Shown: in pieces, positions 17,951-24,516 of the stretch
Layout of the letters: each line of letters opens with the position of its first letter
Position numbering within the stretch: position 1 is the first letter of the stretch
Assembly: GCF_000308855.1 (NCBI RefSeq)
Contig: NZ_BAGM01000014.1
Span: forward strand, 1 to 33,406
Length of the DNA: 33,406 nucleotides
From: Nocardia veterana NBRC 100344
GTDB lineage: Bacteria > Actinomycetota > Actinomycetes > Mycobacteriales > Mycobacteriaceae
Direction: 5' to 3'
Made by a program: the position numbers and the translations under genes
The notes under the pieces: model-generated
The model's database searches: none
What the model saw: only the letters and a program-made list of their open reading frames with translations
What the model was told of the DNA's origin: nothing

Positions 17951-18286
17951 GAGGTCTCCATAAACGGAAGAGGGGTTATGAATTCGTGACCGGACGATAG
18001 TTCACATCGCTCATGATCGTTAGTCGCGCCGGCTCTTGCCCGGGGTCCGGCGCACCTCCCGACCGGTCGGTGAACCCGCAGGTGATACCGGTTCACGGGG
18101 TGTGTGCACGGTGTTTGCCGGAATGTCTGGAGGAGGACAGACGAACAGGGTGTGTTCTGGCGCACTTGCGCCATGTTTGCGATGGCCGATTCGGTGGTCT
18201 CGCGCCTCCGGAATCCGAGCCGGTACCGAATACGCCGACGCGGGCGATATCATATGAAAACCGTATTAACCGACCGGGGGGTACCG
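17951..18286. promoter_or_regulatory. Divergent intergenic region between MHYT and MarR genes
   Basis: This 336-base gap separates two divergent genes and shows no convincing coding sequence. It contains an inverted repeat TGGCGCA-CT-TGCGCCA (18157-18172) with perfect 7-bp arms. Just before the MarR start there is an AT-richer patch (about 18245-18270, around GATATCATATG). Either could be part of a promoter or a site for the adjacent MarR regulator; neither is proven. Confidence 0.4.
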
Positions 18287-18775
18287 ATGAGCCCGCAGAC
18301 GGATGGCCCGACCGCGCAGCAGCGGCGCCGGTTGACCGTGGCCGTCAAGGATGCGTTGCGCGAGTTGAATATCCAGCTCGCGCTGCTCAATCGGCGGTTC
18401 GGTGGACAGGTCGAACTCCGCGACGTGGATTGGACCTGTCTGGACCTGATCAACCGGCAGGGACCGATCTCGCCGTCCGTGCTGGCCCGCCGGACCGGGC
18501 TGCATCCGGCCACCCTGACCGGCATCCTGGACCGCCTGCAGAAGGGCGGCTGGATCGTCCGGGAGCGTGATCCGGAATCCAATGATCGCCGCGCGGTCAC
18601 CCTGCGGGCCGTCCGGGAACGCAATGCCGCCCTGTTCCAGGTGTTCTCCGGAATGAATCGGCGCATGGACCAGGTGCTCGAGCGCTACTCGGCGGCGGAA
18701 CTCGAGGTGATCGCCGACTTCCTCCGACGGACGGGAACCGCCGGCGTCGAATCGGCCGAGGAGCTCGGCCGCTGA
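18287..18775 (+). CDS. MarR-family transcriptional regulator
   Basis: The 162-aa product has a winged helix-turn-helix: WTCLDLINRQGPISPSVLA, then ARRTGLHPATLTGILDRLQK and the wing RERDPESNDRRAVTL (about 48-110). Flanking helices serve dimerisation. Members usually repress nearby or divergent genes and release DNA on binding small phenolic or toxic compounds. ATG 18287 is preferred because a GGGGGG run lies about 6 bases upstream. An in-frame ATG at 18254 lacks a ribosome-binding site and falls in the AT-rich probable promoter patch. It is divergent from the MHYT gene and convergent with the P450 remnant. The target is unknown. Confidence 0.85.
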   Translation: MSPQTDGPTAQQRRRLTVAVKDALRELNIQLALLNRRFGGQVELRDVDWTCLDLINRQGPISPSVLARRTGLHPATLTGILDRLQKGGWIVRERDPESNDRRAVTLRAVRERNAALFQVFSGMNRRMDQVLERYSAAELEVIADFLRRTGTAGVESAEELGR

Positions 18776-18805
18776 GGACCGGCCCGCCGGCCGCCGAGGC
18801 GGCGA

Positions 18806-19245
18806 CTATCCGTGCGGCCGGACCGGCAGTTCGGTCAATCCGCGGATCAACAGACTGGGCTGCCGGCGCGGCGTGAAGTCCGGGGCCGGCGCCGGCTTCG
18901 GAAACCTGCGCAGCAGCGGCGCGGGCGACGGTGGCCTCCATTCGGGCCGGCCGCGCGCCGACGCAGAAGCAGCCTGCACAGCCGCGTGTGATCCGATGGA
19001 TCGCTGTTGAGAATGTGGGTGCTGAGCGCCTGCACATCCGGATTCGACAGGGCGTCGGACCTGTTGCGGCGAAATATTTCCGCGGCGCCGAGGGCATCCT
19101 TGCGCAACCGCGGGTCCGCCAGCGCCGCCTCGCCCTCGGCGTACCCGATCACGACCGAGCACGGAATGCCGTGCGTGTCGGCCCGGGTGAAAAGGTCGAC
19201 CGCACCCAACGTGCCGAAAATGTGGCGGGGGTGGCGGGCGGGCAT
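18806..19245 (-). pseudogene. Cytochrome P450 remnant with large internal deletion
   Basis: The minus strand first encodes an N-terminal P450 segment: VIGYAEGEAALADPRLRKDA, then AEIFRRN and ILNSDPSDHTRLCRLL, matching the B/C-helix region. Near 18962-18972 it jumps directly to the haem-Cys region CVGARPARMEATVARA in another frame, so about 230 residues including the I-helix and ExxR are gone. A second shift, one extra C around 18915-18920, leads to the normal P450 C-terminus LLRRFPKPAPAPDFTPRRQ, SLLIRGLTELPVR and a stop at 18806. The beginning also looks shortened. It cannot make a working enzyme. It lies 35 bases downstream of the small membrane protein gene on the same strand, so the two probably once formed one unit. 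Confidence 0.8.
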
Positions 19246-19280
19246 CGGGGAAATGCCGCGCCCGCAGGGGATTTCGGCCG

Positions 19281-19529
19281 TCAGCGGCGGGTGATCCGGG
19301 CCCAGGCCGCCAGCAGGCGGGGGACCACGACGTAAACGGCGGACGGGACCACGAACGCCGTCAGTACGAGTGCGCGCAGCACGGGCGACCAGTCGGCGGT
19401 GAACGGCGCCATCACCGTCATCCCGAGGGCGACCATCGGGAAGATCGCGAGCCAGGTGAGCAGGGCACGCAGATGGATCGAGGGTAGGGCGGGGGTGGGC
19501 CGAGTGGTGCCGGGAGCGGTGGTGGTCAC
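19281..19529 (-). CDS. Small two-helix membrane protein
   Basis: The 82-aa product has two hydrophobic helices (about 20-42 and 51-72) joined by a short loop (APFTADWSP), ending RLLAAWARITRR. From memory, the pattern resembles the membrane tail found fused to some antibiotic-biosynthesis-monooxygenase-like proteins, here standing alone; its function is unknown. GTG 19529 is preceded by GAGGAG at good spacing. It is divergent from a TetR gene, and the 99-base space between them carries two matching operator-like repeats. It is therefore very likely controlled by that regulator. The gene downstream is the P450 remnant. Confidence 0.72.
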   Translation of the reverse strand: MTTTAPGTTRPTPALPSIHLRALLTWLAIFPMVALGMTVMAPFTADWSPVLRALVLTAFVVPSAVYVVVPRLLAAWARITRR

Positions 19530-19540
19530 GATGTCTCCTC

Positions 19541-19612
19541 AATTCCAACTAACTGGTTGTAGATCAGAGTAGACACCATGGAGGCGGCATCTGCAACTGT
19601 TCGGTTGGAATT
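19541..19612. promoter_or_regulatory. Two inverted operator-like repeats between the small membrane gene and tetR
   Basis: A 23-bp site occurs twice in opposite orientation (19541-19563 and 19590-19612), matching at 17 of 23 positions. Each copy has the palindromic core CAAC-N6-GTTG (19546-19559 and 19594-19607). They lie in the divergent promoter region, upstream of ATG 19629 and GTG 19529, as expected for autoregulation by the TetR protein. Confidence 0.7.
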
Positions 19613-19628
19613 TTGTTAGGGTGGGCGC

Positions 19629-20228
19629 ATGGCCTGGGACACCGAACGCACCAAACGTCTGCTGCTGGACGCCGCCGCGGCGGAATTCTGCGAGCGCGGG
19701 CTGGCCGGTGCGCGCGTCGACCGCATCGCCGCGGCGGCGGGGGTCAACAAGGAGCGCATCTACAAGTACTTCGGGCCGAAGGATCAGCTGTTCGCGACCG
19801 TCATCAGTCGGGAGATCGGTGCGCTCGGCGAGGCGGTGCACCTCGAGGGTGAGGGTCCCGCGGCGGTGGTCGATTACGCCGAGCGGTTCTTCGATCATCT
19901 GTGCGCACAGCCGGCTCTGGCGCGCCTGTTGTTCTGGGAGGGGCTGGAATTGGGCGTGCCGGTGGCCGAGGCCGTCCGGCGCGAGGGCATGCTCGGCAAG
20001 ATCCGCGATATCCGTCGCGCGGTGCCGCAACTGTCGCAATCCCGCGCACGAGAGCTGCTGCTGACCATTCTGTCACTGTGCTACAGCTGGCAGGCGCTCC
20101 CGACGCTGGACCGGCTCGCCGCCGGTGCGGCGGCGGAAGGCCCGGAGCGGCAACGGGTTCGGCGGGCGGCGATCGGCCGGGCAATCGCCGCCGACCTTGC
20201 CGCCGAACTCGCCGTCAGCAATCCCTAG
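19629..20228 (+). CDS. TetR-family transcriptional regulator
   Basis: The 199-aa product has a canonical TetR DNA-binding domain: LLLDAAAAEFCERGLAGARV, then IAAAAGVNKERIYKYFGPKD (about 11-52). It also has a helical ligand-binding domain of the TetR_C type (DYAERFFDHLCAQPALARLL). It should bind the two CAAC-N6-GTTG sites just upstream and control itself and the divergent small membrane gene, together with what was once the P450 gene. ATG 19629 follows AGGGTGGG. Its last codons overlap, on the other strand, the stop of an alpha/beta hydrolase remnant. The effector is unknown. Confidence 0.9.
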   Translation: MAWDTERTKRLLLDAAAAEFCERGLAGARVDRIAAAAGVNKERIYKYFGPKDQLFATVISREIGALGEAVHLEGEGPAAVVDYAERFFDHLCAQPALARLLFWEGLELGVPVAEAVRREGMLGKIRDIRRAVPQLSQSRARELLLTILSLCYSWQALPTLDRLAAGAAAEGPERQRVRRAAIGRAIAADLAAELAVSNP

Positions 20229-20371
20229 CTCGTTACGTGGCCCAGGAAATCCGCTGTCAGCACGGCGGTTTGGGACAGACGGGTCTCGAGCGCGAAACGA
20301 CAGGTGTCGAACAGGTGTAGTTCGGCTTCGGGTAGATCGGCGAGGTAGGCCTTCCCGGGCGCATTCCGTTG
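20225..20371 (-). pseudogene. C-terminal remnant of an alpha/beta hydrolase
   Basis: An open minus-strand stretch of 48 codons ending at TAG (20225-20227) reads like the tail of an alpha/beta hydrolase: AYLADLPEAELHLFDT, then RFALETRL and LTADFLGHVTS. In family members a catalytic His follows in a DTGHFALE-type motif; here the equivalent reads DTCRFALE, so the His is lost. An in-frame TAA lies immediately upstream (20372-20374), with no start codon or upstream domain. It sits in the otherwise gene-free gap between tetR and the next gene and overlaps the end of tetR by four bases. This is a decayed fragment. Confidence 0.65.
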
Positions 20372-20416
20372 TTAGGCTCGGATAGGCACACGATTCGTAC
20401 GCATAAAGGAGCGAGG

Positions 20417-20755
20417 ATGGCTGAGGTCCTGGTCGCCGAGGTGGAGTCGGATCCTCAGCCGTGGGCGGGCCGCCGAGATCGCTCCAGCGCGAACTTCTCC
20501 CTCGCCGGCATTCCGGACGGGGTGCAGGAACTGCTGTGGTTGACCGAACCCCACAGCGCCGCGACGCGCTTCAGCGTGATGTCGGATGTGCGCGCCAACT
20601 TCGACCAGCGCGTCCTGTCCAATGTCGCGTCCGGATCGAAGACCCGCATCCCCCGGGAGCGGGAATCCCTGTCGCGCCGCGGTTTCTACATCGCCAACCC
20701 CTCCGGCTCGACCGAGCCGTTCACCGTGCGGGTGTACGCCGTGATCCCCGACTGA
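20417..20755 (+). CDS. Hypothetical protein, 112 aa
   Basis: I do not recognise this family. The product has no signal peptide or membrane segment. It is acidic at the start (AEVLVAEVESDPQPW), and the remainder looks like a small beta-rich domain (SANFSLAGIPDGVQELLWLT, RGFYIANPSGSTEPFTVRVY). ATG 20417 has AAAGGA six bases upstream, the main support for its being a real gene along with typical codon use. It is convergent with the XRE regulator, with a 103-base gap holding no obvious strong terminator. Confidence 0.7.
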   Translation: MAEVLVAEVESDPQPWAGRRDRSSANFSLAGIPDGVQELLWLTEPHSAATRFSVMSDVRANFDQRVLSNVASGSKTRIPRERESLSRRGFYIANPSGSTEPFTVRVYAVIPD

Positions 20756-20858
20756 CCTGCGGGCCCGCCCCACGCCCGCATTCCGGTGCGGCCGGAGCTT
20801 CCACGCAAACCTGGGCGTGAGTGCGGGGAAACCGGAAATCCTGCCGAGGTTCGCACGA

Positions 20859-22037
20859 TCAGTTCACCTGCAACCCAGCCGAGGGGTACGTCTCCCGAAA
20901 CGCCTCCCGCAACAGCACCGCCTCCCGCGCCCCCCGCTCCGCGATCCCGGCCAGGATCTCGCCGACGCGCCAGTAATGCGAGGGGACCAGCACGCCGGAG
21001 GTCACGACGGTCAACGCGATGTCCGCCGCCTCGTCGGGCTTGTCTGCCGCGACCAGTGCGCGCGCGAGGTCGAGGTTCGCCATCGCGATCCGGCGCGGGC
21101 GAATTGTGGGGGCGCGGCCGAGGTCCGCCAGCACCTGCCGGGCGTAGCCCTCGCCGGCCGGGTCGCCGAGCCAAGCGAGGGTGGTGGCGACGTACGCGTC
21201 CGATTTCGCGGGGTCGAACCGGAAGTGGTGTTCCGGCCGTTCAGGGGTTTCCAGATCGGACACCAGACGAGCCACTCTCCGCAGCGCGGCATAGGTCCCT
21301 CGCCGATCCTCGAGTCGCGCCAATGCGCGGCCCTCCTGTGCGGTGGCCTGGATATATGCCGAACTTCCGGTCGGCGCCAGTGATTGCGCCCCGCGCGACA
21401 ACTCGACCGCGCTCGCGTACTTCCCGCTCGTCAATTGTTCCCACGCCCGGGTCTCCAAGCACCACGCGGCGATTTCTCGGTGTTCCGCTTCCGCCGCGAG
21501 CTTCCATGCCAGATGTCCGCGTGCGGCAGCATCGGAGATCTCGCCCAGATCGATGTGGCATGTCGCGGCCAAGAGGGAGAGCCAGCCCACCGTGACCAAC
21601 AGGCGCCGGTGTTGAGTGAGAGTCATTCGACCGTCCATCAGCCGACCGGCGTAGCCCAAGTGGCGGCGAATACGAACCAGAAGCTCGCGTGGCCGGGTGG
21701 TCGGGTACGCCGCCGCCAACTCGTCCACGGCCGCCTCGAGCTGGTCCAACGTGTCGGCGCCAAGATCGGAGGAGGCGACCCGGCACAGCCATTCCGACGC
21801 AGCCTGTTCTCCGTTCGCCGCTTCCACGAACAGCGCCGAACCCACCCCCAGCACACCGGCGTAAGCGCGGACGTGCTCGGCCTTGACGGTGCGCTGACCG
21901 GTCTCCAACATCCCGAGTAGTGGCTTGCTGTAGTGCGTCCGCATGGCCATAGCGGACAGGCTGAGTCCGGCCGCTTCCCGCGCCGCGCGCAGTTGGGCGC
22001 CGCTGACGATCTCCCCGCCGGGATTCATGTGTGCCAC
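20859..22037 (-). CDS. XRE-type helix-turn-helix regulator with TPR-like C-terminal region
   Basis: The 392-aa product opens with a helix-turn-helix of the XRE/Cro type (QLRAAREAAGLSLSAMAMRT then GMLETGQRTV, about 15-60). A long all-helical region of repeated Ala-rich helices follows (about 100-385), resembling TPR units, as in many actinobacterial regulators of about 400 aa. Such proteins are thought to sense a peptide, protein or small ligand through the repeats, and many lie next to tiny genes. Here it is divergent from two tiny genes. The start is GTG 22037 with ATG 22028 in frame; neither has a strong ribosome-binding site, so a leaderless transcript is possible. Confidence 0.83.
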   Translation of the reverse strand: MAHMNPGGEIVSGAQLRAAREAAGLSLSAMAMRTHYSKPLLGMLETGQRTVKAEHVRAYAGVLGVGSALFVEAANGEQAASEWLCRVASSDLGADTLDQLEAAVDELAAAYPTTRPRELLVRIRRHLGYAGRLMDGRMTLTQHRRLLVTVGWLSLLAATCHIDLGEISDAAARGHLAWKLAAEAEHREIAAWCLETRAWEQLTSGKYASAVELSRGAQSLAPTGSSAYIQATAQEGRALARLEDRRGTYAALRRVARLVSDLETPERPEHHFRFDPAKSDAYVATTLAWLGDPAGEGYARQVLADLGRAPTIRPRRIAMANLDLARALVAADKPDEAADIALTVVTSGVLVPSHYWRVGEILAGIAERGAREAVLLREAFRETYPSAGLQVN

Positions 22038-22058
22038 GGTATCCGTGCTCCGGGTCGA

Positions 22059-22078
22059 GTTGTAGACGGTTGTGAACG
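22059..22078. repeat. Tandem imperfect 10-mer in the XRE divergent promoter region
   Basis: GTTGTAGACG (22059-22068) is followed directly by GTTGTGAACG (22069-22078), matching at 8 of 10 bases. It lies 20-40 bases upstream of the XRE start in the gap shared with the divergent tiny genes, so it may be a regulator site. Confidence 0.35.
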
Positions 22079-22181
22079 CGGAGTTGCTTCCCGGCCCAAT
22101 TCTCCACGCCTAGCGTCTTTTTCGTTCCTGTTCGCCCCGCGCGGCGGGTGCGGATCAATCGACGATCGAAGGGGGTGATCG

Positions 22182-22406
22182 GTGGGTTTTCCGGTGTGGT
22201 GGGACGGGGCTGCCGGTGGGCGGGACCGAGCTGCGCGGCGGTCCGCGCTCGGTCCGGAGGACGGCCCGCTTTATCTCCAGCGCGATGACGGTTCGTGGTG
22301 GTTCGTGGGTCCGGATGGGTGGCCGGTCGCGCCGGAGGAGTATCCGGGGCCGGTGGCGGACGTGGTCGGCCCGGTGCCGGATTCGGTAGCGGACGAGGAG
22401 GTGTGA
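22182..22406 (+). CDS. Small Trp/Pro-rich acidic protein, 74 aa
   Basis: No family is recognised. The product has no signal peptide or membrane helix. It has a compact central motif LYLQRDDGSWWFVGPDGWPV (about 30-49) and an acidic Pro/Val-rich tail. GTG 22182 is preceded by AAGGGGG at about 6 bases. The stop overlaps the start of the next tiny gene by one base (TGATG), so the two form a coupled pair. It is divergent from the XRE regulator, a common arrangement in actinobacteria where small partner genes accompany such regulators. Function is unknown. Confidence 0.65.
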   Translation: MGFPVWWDGAAGGRDRAARRSALGPEDGPLYLQRDDGSWWFVGPDGWPVAPEEYPGPVADVVGPVPDSVADEEV

Positions 22407-22591
22407 TGAGTGGAGGGTGGGTATGTCTGGGGTGGACGATCGTGGTCGGCCTGCCGGTCGCGGTGCTGGTGGCGGCGATCCTGTGGCCGCCGCGGATTCC
22501 GAAAGATCGCTCGGTGGAAGCGATTCGGCGCCGGATCGAAGCCGAGGACGGGTGCGGCGAGGCCCGGCGACGGCCGGGACGGCCCACATAG
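22406..22591 (+). CDS. Single-pass membrane protein, 61 aa
   Basis: ATG 22406 overlaps the stop of the preceding tiny gene (TGATG) and has GAGGAGG upstream. The product has one hydrophobic helix (WTIVVGLPVAVLVAAILW, about 10-27). A basic, cytosolic Arg-rich tail follows (SVEAIRRRIEAEDG, then RRRPGRP). There is no signal-peptidase site, so it is probably membrane-anchored with the tail inside. The function is unknown. Coupling to the 74-aa protein suggests that the two act together, perhaps with the divergent XRE regulator. Confidence 0.62.
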   Translation: MSGGWVCLGWTIVVGLPVAVLVAAILWPPRIPKDRSVEAIRRRIEAEDGCGEARRRPGRPT

Positions 22592-22668
22592 CGGCGGGCC
22601 GTCTCGAATCACCGCCACGCGGGTGTCCGATGTTTCGTATGCTCGGTGATAACGGACGGGGGACGTCG

Positions 22669-23991
22669 GTGCTGGATCTCGAGGGTTCAGCTGGAGGAAG
22701 GTCCTCGCGGATGGACAGTCGCGAGGTGGGCGAGATCGCCCTGGAATGGTCGGCGGCCCTGCACCGCAGCGATGCCGCGCCGACCTCGGTGCCGCCCGAT
22801 ATCCACCGGCTGACCGGGTGGATCGTCGAACTCGAGGCCGCCTTGTCGAGCCGGCCGTTCGATCCGTCCCCGGCGGCGCGGATCGGTGCCGAGATGGTCC
22901 GGTCGAACCTCGTCGACCCGGCCGCGTTGACCCCCGCCGCGACGGCGGTGGCCGGTTTGCTGGAGCGGTCCCGGTTACCGGATCGAACGCGCCGTTTCGG
23001 GGTACTGCTGGGCGAGCTGGGTCGCGGCTACAGCGCCGAATTGCTGAAGGCGGATGCCGAGCGCCGGGAGGGTACCGACCAGCGCTTCCGGGTCGTGTTC
23101 GAACACGCCGCGGTGGCGATCGCGCTCTACGACAGCAACGGGGTCACGCTCGAAGCCAACCCCACCACCGCCCGGATGGTCGGCATCGATCAGAAGGATC
23201 TGCCGGGGGTCTCCGGTCTGGACCTGATGCATCCGGAGGACCGCGACAAGCTTCGCGACGTCGTGGTCGACCTGTATCGGCGTCGCAGCGGCACCGTCCA
23301 TTTCGAGGGGCGGTTCGTGCGCCCCGACGGCACCGTCTGCTGGGGCGCCTGGACGATGACCCTGGTGCGCGGCGCCGGCGGTCGGGATCTGCGGCTGCTC
23401 GCCGTCGGCCAGGACATCACCGAGCGCCGGGCGATGGAGCGGAAACTGTGGTGGCAGGCCCGCCACGACCCGTTGACCGGACTGGCGAATCGGCACTGCC
23501 TGCTCGAACAGTTGGAAGCGATCATCGCGACGGCCCGGCCCGCCGACCACATCGGTTTGTGCTTCCTCGACCTCGACGAATTCAAGATGATCAACGACCG
23601 CTACGGTCACCGCGCGGGCGACAGCGTACTGGCCGAGGTGGGGCGCAGGCTGGACGCGGCGATGACCTCGCCGACGGTCACCGTCGGGCGGATCGGCGGA
23701 GACGAATTCGTGGCGCTGCTGGCGCCGCCGTGTAGCGAGGCCATCGCCGACGCCGCCGCCCGGACGATGCTGGCGACGCTGCGCGAACCGGTCCCGGTAG
23801 GTCCGGATGCCGCGATGTCGCTGTCGGCCAGCATCGGGGCCGTGGTGGCCCCGGTGGCCGGCGCGAATGCCGAGAAATTGCTCGACGACGCCGATCTCGG
23901 CCTGTACCGGGCCAAGGCCGCCGGCCGCGGCACCTGGGTGCTGCACCGCGACGCCGACGGCCCCGCCGAACCCTCGACCGGTGCCCCCTGA
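22669..23991 (+). CDS. PAS-GGDEF diguanylate cyclase
   Basis: This enzyme would make cyclic di-GMP from two GTP. From GTG 22669 (440 aa) the order is a helical N-terminal input region (about 10-135), a PAS domain (about 138-250; FRVVFEHAAVAIALYD, LDLMHPEDR, GQDITERRAMERKL) and a GGDEF domain (about 262-430). The GGDEF domain has DPLTGLANR, DLDEFKMINDRYGH and an intact active-site RIGGDEFVALL (GGDEF at 343-347). The RxxD inhibitory site normally just upstream of GGDEF is absent, so product inhibition at that site is unlikely. No EAL domain follows. GTG 22669 has GGACGGGGG upstream; ATG 22630 and ATG 22711 are in-frame alternatives. The sensed signal is unknown. Confidence 0.88.
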   Translation: MLDLEGSAGGRSSRMDSREVGEIALEWSAALHRSDAAPTSVPPDIHRLTGWIVELEAALSSRPFDPSPAARIGAEMVRSNLVDPAALTPAATAVAGLLERSRLPDRTRRFGVLLGELGRGYSAELLKADAERREGTDQRFRVVFEHAAVAIALYDSNGVTLEANPTTARMVGIDQKDLPGVSGLDLMHPEDRDKLRDVVVDLYRRRSGTVHFEGRFVRPDGTVCWGAWTMTLVRGAGGRDLRLLAVGQDITERRAMERKLWWQARHDPLTGLANRHCLLEQLEAIIATARPADHIGLCFLDLDEFKMINDRYGHRAGDSVLAEVGRRLDAAMTSPTVTVGRIGGDEFVALLAPPCSEAIADAAARTMLATLREPVPVGPDAAMSLSASIGAVVAPVAGANAEKLLDDADLGLYRAKAAGRGTWVLHRDADGPAEPSTGAP

Positions 23992-24008
23992 TCGACGTGC
24001 GGGGGCGT

Positions 24009-24050
24009 CCCGCAATGCGGGTATGCCCACAGCCGGTCCTCACCGTGGGC
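24009..24050. terminator. Candidate hairpins between convergent genes
   Basis: CCCGC-AAT-GCGGG (24009-24021) and a longer-looped GCCCAC/GTGGGC stem (24025-24050) lie between the cyclase stop and the stop of the 86-aa gene. Stems are short and no T-run follows. Confidence 0.3.
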
Positions 24051-24066
24051 TCCGGGGCGACGAGAA

Positions 24067-24327
24067 TCAATCGTCGGCGCCCACCGGCGTCGACTCGTCT
24101 TTGAAGCAGTTGGAAACGATGCGCCAGAACGCCGGTGCGGGCATGGCCTGAAAGTTCCAGTCGTCGGTCTGTTGGTGCACGGTCGTGACGATCAAATCGA
24201 TATCGAAGTCGTCTCGTGTTGCCGCCCCGGTGGATTCGACCCTGTCGATGACAAATCGCTTCGCAACTTCACGCGAAGGGCCGCTGAGCCGTGAGCCGGC
24301 CCGGCCGAGAGCCGATGACTGCGTCAT
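24067..24327 (-). CDS. Hypothetical protein, 86 aa, downstream of the PucR regulator
   Basis: No named family is recognised. The product is soluble, with a basic start and a predicted helical body: EVAKRFVIDRVES, then TRDDFDIDLIVTTVHQQTDD, and a closing block APAFWRIVSNCFKDES. The Asp-rich middle and the FWRIV block look like a small conserved actinobacterial domain. ATG 24327 has an AGGGG element about 9 bases upstream. The in-frame stretch above it, to 24474, has no coding appearance. It follows the PucR gene by about 190 bases on the same strand and is convergent with the cyclase. The local GC content is lower than that of the neighbours. Confidence 0.65.
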   Translation of the reverse strand: MTQSSALGRAGSRLSGPSREVAKRFVIDRVESTGAATRDDFDIDLIVTTVHQQTDDWNFQAMPAPAFWRIVSNCFKDESTPVGADD

Positions 24328-24516
24328 TGTGCACACCCCTGTCGTAGAACCCGCGGGCGAGCCGGCGGTCGCTGCCCGAGCCGGCGCCTGCGGAATATCG
24401 ATGATTCCCCGAAAACGCTTGACGCAGAAAAGCTTAGGACCCGGCAGCTGACATCCGGTTGTAGCCGAAAACACAATTCGGAGCGAAGGATTGTCGCCAG
24501 CCCAAAACCGGATGAA

